DNA from: Branchiostoma floridae
Taxonomy: Eukaryota > Chordata > Leptocardii > Amphioxiformes > Branchiostomatidae
DNA: 32,089 nucleotides
Direction: 5' to 3'
NCBI RefSeq assembly: GCF_000003815.2
Contig: NW_023365788.1
Coordinates: 300,663-332,751, forward strand
Positions within the stretch are counted from its first letter, which is position 1. Each line of letters starts with the position of its first letter. Shown in pieces: positions 17,061-27,786 of this stretch. Below the pieces are notes generated by a model. The model had not been told where the DNA came from and did not search any database. It saw only the letters and a program-made list of their open reading frames with translations. The position numbers were made by a program, and so were the translations under genes.

Positions 17061-17174
17061 TTTCTGTGTATAGCACCATGCCCGCCCACTGAGGGGTTTC
17101 TAGTCTCCCCGAGGGCGAAGCCCGAGGGAGACTGGAAATCCCCGAGGTGGCGGGCCTGGTGATATACACAGAAA
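17061..17174. repeat. 114-bp imperfect palindrome (long hairpin)
   Basis: The arms start TTTCTGTGTATAGCACCATG and end TGGTGATATACACAGAAA, with matching GC-rich interior (CCCGCC/GGCGGG, AGTCTCCCCGAGGGCG / CGAAGCCCGAGGGAGACT). Arms of about 55 bp with a very small loop, only 20 bp from the mariner right end. Confidence 0.85.
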
Positions 17175-17340
17175 ACAAGGCCACCACACTTTTCTTCTGA
17201 TATCACCACACTTTTCTCCTTATTTGCATGAAATAGCAGCACACTTTTTTCATAGCGACATACTATGTGGGTATAGCAACAGAAAATGGGGGCTTCTCAT
17301 TGGCTGAGGGGAAGTAGCCATGGGCTAACCTTGAATATGC

Positions 17341-17669
17341 CGCTACAGTATCCGGGACCCGTATACAAAGAAAGACAAATATAAACTGGAAAGGGTAGAG
17401 AACCAATCTGCCAGATTCTGTATAAACAACTACAGCAGGGATTCTAGTGTTACCAAAATGAAAACAGATTTGCAGTGGATGTCACTTGAAGACAGAAGAA
17501 AAATGTCCAGACTTTCATGATGTACAAAATGACCAATAAACTCGGGATTGATGTGTTAAAAAATTCGTACTTTCCCAGAACTATCGTACAGTGGAATTTG
17601 ATATCACTAAGTACAGTAGGGGCATCTTCTCTGGGTAGTGAACGCTTGCAGATAGATGTGACGGGTTAG
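17341..17669 (+). pseudogene. Non-LTR retrotransposon reverse-transcriptase C-terminal remnant
   Basis: The first block (17341-17517) reads RYSIRDPYTKKDKYKLERVE, then NQSARFCINNYSRDSSVTKM, then LQWMSLEDRRKMSRLS and stops. The next frame (17517-17669) continues MMYKMTNKLGIDVL, then KNSYFPRTIVQWN. This order is typical of the C-terminal end of CR1/jockey-type polyproteins (Q-x-x-A-A-R-F, L-x-W-x-x-L-x-x-R-R, M-Y-K, N-S-F-F-P-R-T-I-x-x-W-N). It carries one frameshift and lacks the segment between L-G-I-D-V-L and N-S-Y-F-P. Confidence 0.85.
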
Positions 17670-17765
17670 GTGTTAGGTGCGACGGGTCCCTCGGTGTAAT
17701 ATAACCAGCCGCTGCCGCGCCGCGTGCCTGCTACGCTGCTATGTTACACCGGCTATATAGATACA
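17670..17765 (+). repeat. Probable 3' tail of the retrotransposon remnant, with hairpin
   Basis: Directly follows the reverse-transcriptase remnant. GGTGTAATATAAC and GTTACACC bracket a GC-rich run (CCGCTGCCGCGCCGCG), forming a possible stem at the element's 3' end. Confidence 0.4.
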
Positions 17766-18060
17766 GATAAAAGAATCTGACTGCTATATTTGAAAATTGA
17801 AAAGCTATAACCGTCCACAAAGTGTTCTTTCATGTTGATTTCTACACATTGTGACAACTTTAGAGTTCTCGGCATAGCATGAAAACAAGGGGAGAAACTC
17901 ACATTCTGTGACATAACTTTTTACTATATAAGAATGTATTAAGTCACTGCGTATTGAAATTTTGGTATTCATTAATTAACACGTGAGTCCCTTTAATCAG
18001 AAGGTGAGAAGATACTTTGTACCGCGTACAGAATGGTCGATTTTATTTCACTTTGCTTAA

Positions 18061-19095
18061 CCCTCAAGCACCCGACCTTTTTTTGCGACTAAAATGACCG
18101 AGTGGGGTCGAAACGGACCCCAAAATGTTTTATTCATAAAATCTCAGTACCATTTCTTATCTGCGATCATTGTATATACATTGCTTCGTCAATGTAAGAG
18201 GAAGATTTTGAGATGTTAAGGTGTTGCTAATTCCAACTCATTATCATAATTTATGCAAAAGTTCAGAAGGACCACGTTTTGCACTAAACCTATTCCGACC
18301 AGATAGGGGAATTTTGAGGCCCTCAGCAACATTTATGTCGCATAACTCATGAACGGCAAGAGCTAAAGCTACGAAACTTGGTAATTTCTCACAAAATATT
18401 GTTCGCAAAAGTTTTTGGTCAATAAAGTATATTTATAAGNNNNNNNNNNNNNNNNNNNNNNNNNNNNNNNNNNNNNNNNNNNNNNNNNNNNNNNNNNNNN
18501 NNNNNNNNNNNNNNNNNNNNNNNNNNNNNNNNNNNNNNNTTTTGCCAAAATTTGACATTTCATTTAAAACAGGTTTTCTTGGTAAACTACACCTGTTTTC
18601 TGACAACAATTAAATTCTATGAAATTCAATGTAATTTTCATGACTTGAATTTTATAATTTATGCTAATTTCATGACGTCATTGGTCAAAATCCAAGATGG
18701 CCGCCCTGATTAGGTAAATGACGTCATAATGTCGTCACATTACATGTTGATGACACAGAAATTTTTGTGAGGATTTAGGTTTTAAATTACATTCTTATTA
18801 TCATCTGAAAGTTTAGTAGTCATACTACAAGTGGTTAAGGAGTTAGCCTCCAAAGTTTGTTTTAAAAACTGCACATTTTTGCTGGGGTCCGTTTGGACCC
18901 CAGAGGGACTGAATACAAACTTTCTTTATAATTTCCACATTATTGTACCAATCTTTGCGAAAACTTAGGAGAAGGTATAAGACATATTGACTGACAAAGT
19001 CACGGAAGGATTTTTTCTTCAGATCAAAAATGTTCAAATGGCACTTCAAAATGTACGCCTGGGGTCCAAATGGACCCCACTCGGGTGTTCGAGGG
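18061..19095. mobile_element. piggyBac-like non-autonomous element flanked by TTAA
   Basis: TTAA at 18057-18060 and 19096-19099 flank inverted ends CCCTCAAGCACCCGA and TCGGGTGTTCGAGGG. A TTAA duplication with CCCT ends is the piggyBac hallmark. No transposase ORF is seen, though the 100-N gap at 18440-18539 hides part of the interior. Palindromes of the form GGGGTCC-n-GGACCCC lie near both ends. Confidence 0.82.
18440..18539. other. Assembly gap (100 N)
   Basis: Exactly 100 N inside the TTAA-flanked element; a placeholder length. Confidence 0.99.
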
Positions 19096-19199
19096 TTAAG
19101 GTAGAGAAGGGCAAATCAACATTGCACTAATAAAAAAAAGAAAACAGACACGGGTACAGTCTAAGATCATCTGACTGAGAACAGTATATATCGAAAGAC

Positions 19200-19590
19200 T
19201 ACTGGAGATTTAGCCACACATGGGACAGTATCCAGAGAGTGACACAGGACAGAAAAAAACTTGCAAGCCTTTGTTGCCTCCCTTCATACTAAGTTGTATG
19301 AAAAGCTGTGCTTTTTAGATAAATATGACAGATAAGTCTGCTGTGAAGACGGATAACGCAATAAGGTAGAAGTATGTGGGAGAGATTTTATCCTAATCAA
19401 TTTTCAGACACTTGAACATAGTTTAATTAGCTCAAGAGGCACTTAACCATGTATCAGATAATGCTGTCCAGTGTATCTGGGTGTGTAATCTTGTACAGAG
19501 GTTGGGAATTATGCTTAATTACAACCAGCTATATCTAATTATACCCAATATACATTACAAATTACATGGAAAACCCCATTGACTTTTCCA
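19200..19590. repeat. Dispersed repeat, copy 3
   Basis: Contains GGGAGAGATTTTATCCTA, CAGTGTATCTGGG and ATTATACCCAATATAC blocks. Its left part (CACATGGGACAGTAT, CCAGGACAGAAAAA-like, TTGCCTCCCTTCAT) matches 15490-15560, showing the unit before MITE insertion. Confidence 0.65.
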
Positions 19591-19934
19591 CTCACTGATC
19601 AAGCGCAGGGGGGGGGTGGATATTGACTTAAAGTAAAACAGAAGCTATTTTTTTGTTTCACAAACATATGACCATCTGTTGATAAAAACATTGAACATAT
19701 AAAATTAAATGACCTCGATTGTAGGTAGGCGGCGCTTGCAGTCAAAGTACGGAATTTTCGTTGCTCATTTCACAACTTTGGCTGTATGATAGCAGCATGG
19801 GACTCTTTGAAGTGTTCTACACTACTTCTGTCTTGCTGTAAGACATTATGTAAGGAATCCTACGGCAAGAAGTCCCGATCAGGAAAAGGAAGAGATTTTG
19901 ACAACTTTCCTTACTGAAATGCCGCAAATAAAAG

Positions 19935-20060
19935 TCAGTAAAACATAGAAGAAGAAGAACTTTATTGCACGACAATTGTATATGATACAATGTATGGCAA
20001 CAACTATTAGTAAAACATATAAGGTTGAAGCAAATTTCTCCAGTCAACTGAACCATGAAA
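19935..20060 (-). repeat. Possible retroelement 3' end
   Basis: On the minus strand GTCGTGCAATAAAGTTC is followed by a (TTC)n run, like the 3' ends of LINE-type elements with microsatellite tails. Upstream frames (20110-20485) match no protein family I recognise. Confidence 0.35.
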
Positions 20061-20615
20061 ACGTAGTATTAGCGCAAAATCAATAATACAATTAGCTTCA
20101 GACGACTGCTTAATGTTTTGGTAACAACGTTTTTACAACTGACATGATTATTAATAGGTATTGTAATAAAGTCTCCCATTTTACAAGTATGATAGACTTA
20201 GACATTAATAGTTTGGCAAGCCACTCATCGACAGTGAAAATACTCGGCGTCGCAAAAAATAACACGAATGAAATAATCAAAACTTTTTCATTTGTGAAAT
20301 TTGAAATGTTCAATAAACCTCTAAACATACTTGGTGCAAAACACATGATCGATCGAGTCAAATCTGGGATATGGTTCGTCTCCGTTCATTTGGGCCACTT
20401 CTTTTACTGTAAAAGTCTTTCAAGGTTATTATATAACATATGTAACATATCATTCATCATCACAAGGGAAATTATTTCATTATAAATCTCATTTTGAGGC
20501 ATTTTCTTAATTTTATTGTGACTTTTCATAAATTGACAACGCTGCGATTTCCTATAACATCTTCATTTAGTCCAGAAACGCAACAGTGACGCAAGTAAGT
20601 GGGAGTGCAACAGAA

Positions 20616-20685
20616 AATCGGCGAAAATAACACAACAGTGACACAGTGAACGAACCCCGAAGCGACGCAAGCGTGACGCGATAGT
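20616..20685. repeat. Remnant of the 8399-type MITE right arm
   Basis: GAACGAACCCCGAAGCGACG and GACGCAAGCGTGACGC parallel the right arm of the element at 8399 (GAACGAACCCCGCAGTGACG, CAAGCTTGACGC). The left end and target duplication are not clear. Confidence 0.55.
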
Positions 20686-20747
20686 TAATAATTAAGGCAC
20701 ATCGTGATGCCGTAACACATCAAAAAGTCTATCCGTAAAGCGAGTAC

Positions 20748-20953
20748 CTCACTGAAGCTGCGTACGTCGTCTCGGACGAAGAGATCAGGGAATATGTNNN
20801 NNNNNNNNNNNNNNNNNNNNNNNNNNNNNNNNNNNNNNNNNNNNNNNNNNNNNNNNNNNNNNNNNNNNNNNNNNNNNNNNNNNNNNNNNNNNNNNNNGCT
20901 TTGAGTGTGTTGTTGTCAATGTAAAAGGCGGCACCGCAACAGTCCAATGACAT
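20748..20953 (-). other. Possible coding exon interrupted by the gap
   Basis: On the minus strand both sides of the gap read as open frame: MSLDCCGAAFYIDNNTLK before it and TYSLISSSETTYAASV after it, followed by a GAG/GTACTC donor-like site. Codon composition looks coding and is GC-richer than the surroundings. No domain is recognisable and the frame across the gap is unknown. Confidence 0.22.
20798..20897. other. Assembly gap (100 N)
   Basis: Exactly 100 N; the true length is unknown, so any frame across it is unreliable. Confidence 0.99.
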
Positions 20954-21117
20954 GTGCGTTTATCAAATGAAACAGACAATCTAACATCATTCGCGGTATT
21001 TCTTGCAGTAAAATCCTACATAATGTGCAATGCAATTGTACAAATTAAAAATTCAGGTGTTCAGTACATAATTATCATAACGTGTCTAATTAGTGTGAAA
21101 ATAGTGTAAACATGCTT

Positions 21118-22766
21118 ACCCTTTGGAGAATCTCCTTAAAGATGCGCGGGAGAAGTCTTGACAGCGCTTCAGGCGACGCCCATGTAAACAGTGATCCACT
21201 GGCCAACTCACGGGATTATAGTTGGCATCCGACTGTCTCGGAAGACAATGGTAGGGAGACAGGGTGGGTTAGGCGAGCCGTCTGCCTGGCCTGCACTTGC
21301 GTTTTTAAGGTGTGTGCCCCTCCTTCTCCACCCTCTCGTCTATTAGCGCACTAAGTCCTACAGTGGCAACCGTTTGCAACGTGTAAGACGGCGCCAGCAG
21401 ATGCAGTTTCCGCATCCTAGCAGGACTTCCGTCCAAGGGTGCAAGGGATGATCGTATAGAGGCAAATAGTCCCGCATTTGCATAATTGACACCTGATAAT
21501 CTTTATCGTTCGATTGCTTAGGTCTCAAATTGATTTAGACCTCTGACTGTTATCCATTGGGACCAATATTTATGGTTTGAAAAAAAGAGCTCTCGGGAAA
21601 AGTAGGCGATGTTTAGATATCTATTAGCAATCTTAAAAACCACCCCTTAACTGAGTGTGCGAGTAGTTGTTTATCAATTATGCAGCCGAAGCTAATTTGA
21701 TTTTTTCTTACTTGTGGCCTCAAATTGACCAGGATCTTTAGCAATTGCCTAATAGGGCCCAATATTTTGGCCTGATTCCGCATCTTCATAGGTCAGTGCA
21801 TGGGAGTGCATATTCAGTTGTTGGTTTATAAACGGACCATTTCTATGAGACCTCTTTCAACTATAGATCTATATAACGGCGCTCTTGTGCGCGTTCTCTG
21901 TTAGCTAAATCATGACTGATCATTCAAGGATAGAAAGGAAAAGAAACGAACTTTTTAGATTTTTGTGTGTTTTGTTGTCTTTATCGTCACATGTTATCAC
22001 AATGTTTTGTACGATAAACCCTGTATGAAATCGAAATAAGCTATATAGCACACATCTCTTACAGGTCGCAGTGAGAGCGCAAATATTGTAAGGGATGTGG
22101 ACTGGGGGTGTGATAATCAGACTTTTCCCTTTCAGGTATTATCGAACGAATGTCAAACGGAACCAACGAATAGGGAAAAGGCTGCATCTCACCATCGAAA
22201 TATCAGGAATCATATGGCTAAACGTTCTAGATTGCTTTACACTGTAAAAACTATAGCTAGTGATTTTAATTTTATGTTTGTGCAAACATTAAAAGGACGC
22301 TCATGTAGTTTCGCGTCTATTTACCCCTAATACTTTCAGATGCATTATCTAAAACCAGCTACGCTATATATATAATTCTACATCATTGTACATGTTAACC
22401 ATGCGTGAAACAGACATTTTTTATTTTTTTTATTATTGCGGATAATTTGAAAAACCGGTGATACATACTCGGCACTGTCCTTTTTAATGGAAAAGGACCT
22501 GTCTATTCGAACTTTTTATGCCTCTATATTTCGTAGAAATGCATACAGTGAAACGAAGCGAAAAGAGTCTGTTAACACATTACAGCTAATATAAGAAATT
22601 TCTTCAAATATGGTGCAGTGAAACAAAACACGTGCAGTGCTGATTCAATGTGTACACGTGAACACTTTATAAACGTGAATAGAATTATTTTTCATGTTAT
22701 CATTTTTACATAATACATTAATACCTTACAGATATGTCCCTATTTCCCGAAACTCCGTTTAAAATC
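21118..22766. other. Gene-free stretch with a GC-richer segment
   Basis: The part 21118-21470 is GC-richer than its surroundings, with a donor-like AAAGG/GTAAGC on the minus strand at about 21119. It could be a promoter or first exon of a transcript into the gap region, but nothing is firm. From 21480 to 22766 I see no gene, only AT-rich DNA and the 3' flank of the CARD gene. Confidence 0.3.
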
Positions 22767-22772
22767 TTTATT
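22767..22772 (-). promoter_or_regulatory. Candidate polyadenylation signal after last exon B
   Basis: AATAAA on the minus strand, about 160 nt downstream of the exon B stop, in AT-rich DNA. Confidence 0.35.
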
Positions 22773-22931
22773 TACTGAGGTATAGTTCCGAGTAAAACAA
22801 TAAAAAAACATCAACATTTCAATGCCATCTGACTTTTAAAAAAACACAGCTTAGCATAATACGTTTACATATTCTACGTCAACGAGAAATAATTTCCACA
22901 ACAATTGTCCACCAAGAGATTTGGAGAGGGC

Positions 22932-23917
22932 CTAGCTTAACTGTGAATCCGGTGTATCCCGGTGTAGTGCTTCAAGTCCGTTCCCTGACCCTCCCAGCGC
23001 CGTTAGCGCCGCGTCCTTCTGCTTTTCCAGCGCTCTGCTCTGCTCTATCGCACGAAGACGTTCCAAGACGGCTTCTTCTCTCTCTCGTATTGCTTTGTTC
23101 ATTTCCCGGATAGCTACGTCGCGGTCTTTCTTGGCTTCTGCCATTTCCCTCTCCATTCTGTTTCTTTCCGACACTGCCTGTACTTTCTCTGTTACCGCTT
23201 CGTCCCTCGTTCTTTCTGCGTCTTCCTTGTCTGCCAACGCTTTGACCATGACTGAGTTGTACCTTTCCTTCTCTTTCAGTGCGGCCGTTTTCTCCTTGAG
23301 GAAGACATCGCGGTCGCTTGCTGCAGAAAGGAGCTCTGACTGCATTCTATCCCTCTCGGCGACGGCGTCTTTCTTCTCCTTCACGGCGCGGTTTCTCTCA
23401 GCCACGGCGACATCTCTCTCCGCGAGGGCGTTAGCCAGCACGCGGTTCTCCTGCCACGCCTGGTCTTTGGACCGCAGTGCTTCGTCTCTCTCCCGCCGTA
23501 AGTCGTCCTTGTCCCGCACAGCCGCTTCCCTCGCCCGGTCGAAGCTCTGCTTTTCCCGCTTGGCCGTCTCCTCCGCAGTAAACGCCATGTCTCTCTCGCG
23601 GCGTAGTTCGTCCCTTTCAAATCCAAGATGCCTCAGCTCTTTCTCCAACCTGTCCACCTGTTGGAGGGTCATACGCTTGTCCCTGATAGCTTCATCCCTC
23701 TGTGAATCCGCAGCCTCCTTTTGCCGCCGCGTCAACTGTAGATCTTTCTCAAGATCCGAGATCTTCTGCTCCAGATCCTCTTGCAGGGCGATCATTCGGT
23801 CAATGAGAGATCCTCGTTCTTCTTTGATGTCATCGTCGAGTTTTCTCTTCAACTCCTTGAGTCTCCTCTTCAAGATTTGTTTCTCTTCTTTCGTGATGTG
23901 AGCTGACTTGGACTTCT
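22932..23917 (-). CDS. Alternative last exon B: long coiled coil
   Basis: The acceptor TTTATTTCATCACAG opens a phase-1 frame EKSKSAHITKEEKQILKRRL. About 325 residues follow with almost no Pro or Gly and dense Glu/Arg/Lys/Asp, in repeats such as RRERDEALRSKDQAWQENR and AERDVAVAERNRAVKEKKDA. The end is ALTALGGSGNGLEALHRD and the stop lies at 22932. An in-frame ATG upstream at 23981 would read through the acceptor with a non-coding-like leader, so I treat this as an internal-entry exon rather than a separate start. Confidence 0.82.
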
Positions 23918-26900
23918 CTGTGATGAAATAAACGGTAAAACGCATCAGCATTATGGTATCAGATAACAGAAATTCATGCAATTATTAGTTTAGTGAGGTT
24001 TGGAGTACAAAATGCCTGTGCTTTTGCACACTTTTGATTAATTGTTCATAATAAAACATTTTTTTAAGTAGCTTTTTATCGATAACATAGCACTGACAGT
24101 TACCACAGTGACCCCAGATCTTTAAAATAAATGTTTTCTTATATGACTTTGCTGAAACAAGGCCGATGGTATGACTCAAACAACGGACAATAACCATTAT
24201 CAATGGAATGTGTCAGCGTAGTATTTAGACTTGTAGCATTATTTCTTTCATTCTTTTAATTAGTAACAAACAAAACCACGGTATCATAACGCAACAAAAC
24301 ATACCAGAGCATACCACAACCAACAGTATAATAATTGATTCAGTATGTGAAAGTCAGAGTAAAGCGACAGAAAGATTGAGAAATTGCAAAAATACCCAGC
24401 GAAGCCATGTTGGTTGAGATAACATGATTTTAATCGTTTTGTCGACTAAGCTGAAGATAAAATAACTGATATTTAGTGACAACATTATTGTACTTGTCAA
24501 CAAAGCAAAAAAGAAACATAGTTAAAATAAATGATAACGAAATGCTTTATCTATGTTATGCTTTTTTACATGTTATTCTTAGGCTAGCAAGTAAGACTTG
24601 GGATGCTAATTTCCATAATGCTGACGCTATGCGTATCATTCTTGTTACATGAGAAATTGTTGACTTTGGCAAGAGTCTTTATCGATATTTTCCTTGAAAC
24701 TACTTCAGGATGTTTCTTCTTAGTATTCTAAATTTCCAAAAAGCAACATTGTCGTCTGTGATCCTAGGGCGGTGAAGTCAACCACGATATTCTTTACTAG
24801 GTAATACAGAAGATTCTAATATTTTCTGTAATGACAGCAGTCGTTTATGTGCTGACGTAGTGTGAGTCTATATAGCTATGACGGCCTTCTTTAGTATTGC
24901 AGATGGCAAGCATATAAACCTGCTGCTGGTCTATAGTCTTTTATTGCTCCCTAAGATATATCCTCGTCATTATGATATTCATAACAAATGTTACGCTATA
25001 TAATTTTATATCATAAAGTATAATAGTGGCTTTTGATACATAATTTTTTTCATATACTTGATGCGGAATATGTGACAATCGTGTTAAAGCCACATTCTAC
25101 TGTGGCAACTATAACTGTAGACCTTAGCTACTATAATGCTGCTGGTATGGACATTATTATTTTCGTTACTTCAAAAGTTGTCGAATTTGATAATAGTCAT
25201 TTTCGGTCTCTTCTTTGAAGCTGCTTCGCGGCTTTTTTCCTTGATGCTATTCTCAACCTTCTCCAGAGCGGCAGTGGCTTCTGTGATCCCCAACGCTGTC
25301 ACGACTACATCTTTCTGTGCCCTCAAAAGTTCGTTCTCTTCCAACAGTTTCTCCCTCTCTGTCAACAGGGACTCCACGTCTTGAGCTGCTCTATTCCTGT
25401 CTGATATAGCCTCGTCTCGTTCCCTTCTCACGTAGAAAAGCTCGTTCTCGTGAGCCCGAACTCGTTCCCGGAGTTCTGTCTCCATCTCCCTGACCTTCTG
25501 CACAAGAATGGCGTTTTCCTCTCTCAGATTTCTCTCGATGTGTTGGTCCAGTTGCCTTGCCCTAGCATGGAGGAGATCTTCTTCTTTTGTTTCCTCCGGG
25601 CCATCTATAGTATAGAGAGGTACAGAAGAGGAAGGAGAAGTTAGAAAAGAATACAGCGGTGTGCTCTTGTTTGTCTACGTCCCAAAAAGACTAGCGGCTA
25701 CTGCATAGACCAAAGCGACTTATAAAGCAAAATGCATATTGCTATATCTATAAGGTAAATTGCACAAAAAGGCAACATATTACAAGTATCTCTAGGGTTC
25801 AGGATAATACAATAATCCATGCTGTTAATACGTTAAGATTTTTTTTTTCATCTGTCCAAACCTTTTATTTTAGGTCATCAGTCTGCATAATCAGCAAATA
25901 TTGAATGTCTCTTTTAGATAGTCATACAAGTGCAGTCGCATTATGGTTGGGTGAGGTAATGTTTTGGTAGCTTTAGTGTAATTTTCTTTAATACTTCTGT
26001 TCGAGCTACCACTCGTCTGCTACAATTTGTTATTCTATTTTACAACAATAATAAAATGTCCCTTTGTTGTAATATACATATTATTTCTATTCAAATCAAC
26101 ATACTTTTTTTACGTTGGCTTTAACAGTAACAAGTACACACCGAAGATTCAGAACAGTGTAGTAGAAACTTTACCACAGTGCCACAGAAAGGGAAGCAAT
26201 AAATATGTAGTTAGAAAAGAGTGCACCGTCTTAAAACAGAATCTAAAGAAAACCAGAGGTTGGAACTCAAGTAGTTTGTGTAACACAGCCTCCACTGTCC
26301 AGGTCTGTAACTGGCTTCTTCGGGTTGAATGGATGCTGGGCGGGCCGCTATAAGCAGGATTTTATCAGACAAGGATCCGAGGTTTCTCGTAGAATCCCGC
26401 GAGACTCTCCGTTTTGCACGTTTTCAAGGTGTCACAGAATCTCACTATCAAAACCACACTTACACAGCAATTATGATAAAATCTACATTTAAAGAAAGCG
26501 ATAGGAAAAGATAGAATACTTTGCTAAATACCTTCACAAATGCTCTTCAAAAGAAATGGAGATAAAATTAGAAATAGAGTGCATATTAAACAACAGCAAA
26601 CAGAAGAGGATCAATTACACACAGGGAGATTTACAACTAGGTAATCGTGAAAGAAGAAGAAACGATGGAATTGGCAAAAATTAGAAAGAAAAGAAAAATA
26701 TTGCAGAAAAAAAAGAAAAGGAAAGTGAAAGAAATTCGATCCCTCAAATTCACACCGCAAACCCCTGCGAGTAATAATGGAATGACCCAAGATAAACAAC
26801 GTATTTACCTGTCAATGCGTCTACGTTGTTTCTGAGCGTGCGCTCTAACATGGTCTGCCCGGTCTCCATCAGACAGTCGCAGAACAGGTGGAAAACGTGC

Positions 26901-27583
26901 GGTCCGCGACTCTTCAGCAACTTGATCAGCTTGGTCTTCCGTTGAACGGACGTGGACTCTCCCTGGGAATAAAAGTCAAAATATCATAAGCTAAAATGTA
27001 TGAATAAAGAAAAATATTGCATAAAATGGCGTCGTCTTTGTGATCGGCATGTCCTACTTAAATATGATTAAATCTGGTGTGTAATGTGAAAATGCAGTCA
27101 CCTATGAGACTATTATAATTTTTTTTCAAGTGTAAATATAAGTCGCGATACAATGTAACCTCTGGTCACAGCATATAGTCTCTTATTTGTGTAACAACCC
27201 TTTGTCTTCACGTGTTTGTATCGTTTCCATGTGGACGTATGTTTACTTATGAGGGGCTTAACCTCTGACCTTACCCACAATCATTTACGGTACTTACTCT
27301 GTAAGATCGGGGACTGCCTTGATATTAACATATTGTTATATGCTGTATTCAAAACGAATCTTTACGTCAGATCAAGTTGATTTAACAGGTAAATGAAATT
27401 GAAAGTAAAACTATATTTGCTAGATTAAACAAGTTATAGACATTTTACCTTGATTTTCTTGACATGTTCGTCCGTGAAGACATTCTTGTCTTGCAGTACT
27501 CTGTAGAAGTTGGACGTCAGCTCTAGTTCCCGGACGAGCGTCGCCATGTTAGAGTCTATCAGCTTCACGTGTCCCGGGTCCAT
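22932..27583 (-). CDS. CARD-coiled-coil protein, long form (424 aa, last exon B)
   Basis: Exons 27583-27449 (45 codons), 26962-26809 and 23917-22932 join in frame (135 + 154 + 986 = 1275 nt). Residues 1 to about 90 form a caspase-recruitment domain. The remainder is a long charged coiled coil with repeated R-D-E-A, A-E-R-N-R and K-E-K heptad-like units, ending ALTALGGSGNGLEALHRD. CARDs bind other CARDs to build signalling complexes in apoptosis and innate immunity, and the CARD plus coiled-coil layout resembles CARD9/CARD11-type or related adaptors, without MAGUK domains. Cytoplasmic location is inferred, since no signal peptide or membrane segment is seen. Amphioxus is known for many lineage-specific death-fold genes, so orthology to a named vertebrate gene is not claimed. 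Confidence 0.72.
24940..24945 (-). promoter_or_regulatory. Candidate polyadenylation signal after last exon A
   Basis: AATAAA on the minus strand lies about 226 nt beyond the stop of exon A. Such a signal before exon B is needed if exon A is a true terminal exon. Confidence 0.35.
25171..25604 (-). CDS. Alternative last exon A: short coiled coil
   Basis: A pyrimidine-rich tract (TTCTCCTTCCTCTTCTG) precedes the acceptor TACTATAG. The frame gives DGPEETKEEDLLHARARQLD, then charged heptads such as RRERDEAISDRNRAAQDVES and LLTEREKLLEENELLRAQKD, then VVVTALGITEATAALEKVE. The end is Lys-rich, ASKKRPK, with a TGA stop at 25171. Its end is similar to that of exon B (QKD..LTALG), pointing to duplication. 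Confidence 0.82.
25171..27583 (-). CDS. CARD-coiled-coil protein, short form (240 aa, last exon A)
   Basis: Exons 27583-27449, 26962-26809 and 25604-25171 join in frame (723 nt, 240 residues plus stop). It shares the same CARD as the long form but uses a shorter coiled-coil last exon, ending IIKFDNF. Both candidate last exons accept from the same phase-1 donor at 26809. The alternative is a simple two-gene tandem, but no second CARD exon is visible between 23917 and 25171. The shared-CARD reading is an inference from phase, strand and order. Confidence 0.75.
26809..26962 (-). CDS. Exon with second half of CARD
   Basis: After acceptor TTTTATTCCCAG the frame encodes GESTSVQRKTKLIKLLKSRG, then PHVFHLFCDCLMETGQTMLE, then RTLRNN. 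The R-K-x-K-L-I-x-L-L-x-x-R-G-P-x-x-F-x-x-F-C-x-x-L-x-E-T-G-Q string is a strong CARD match of the caspase-2/9 and RAIDD kind. It exits in phase 1 at GTAAAT (51 codons plus 1 nt). Confidence 0.88.
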
Positions 27584-27591
27584 GGTGATGC
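27449..27591 (-). CDS. Exon with start codon and first half of CARD
   Basis: The acceptor CTTCCAACAG is followed by eight noncoding bases (GCATCACC) and ATG at 27583-27581, in a good context. The product is MDPGHVKLIDSNMATLVREL, then ELTSNFYRVLQDKNVFTDEH, then VKKIK. The L-x-x-K-x-V-F-T-x-x-x-V pattern is typical of CARD helices 2-3. Donor AAG/GTAAAA in phase 0. The acceptor before the ATG implies an upstream noncoding exon. Confidence 0.82.
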
Positions 27592-27786
27592 CTGTTGGAA
27601 GAGAACGTATTGTAGATTCTAGTTCCTAAAATATGATCCATAAAGGTATACATCAACAATCTCCTGCTATTAGACATAGTCCTACAAACGGATGGTTTGT
27701 TGTAACGTTAGAAATAGATTGATATCAGTTTTGTAACGGCGTTGTGTAATGTGTATTGATTTGAGTAGTTAACATGCATTGGCATA

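Noticed and set aside
20110-20485. Overlapping open frames on both strands (83 and 113 residues)
   Set aside because: No family recognised; AT-rich DNA next to a retroelement-like tail, possibly decayed.
23095-23901. 268-residue Ser/Arg-rich open frame on the plus strand
   Set aside because: It is the antisense shadow of the Glu/Arg-rich coiled-coil exon; long antisense frames are expected from such codon use.
23918-23981. ATG at 23981 as an independent start of the long coiled-coil protein
   Set aside because: The frame upstream of 23917 crosses a clear CACAG acceptor and a leader with no coding character; the phase-1 join to the CARD exon is more convincing.
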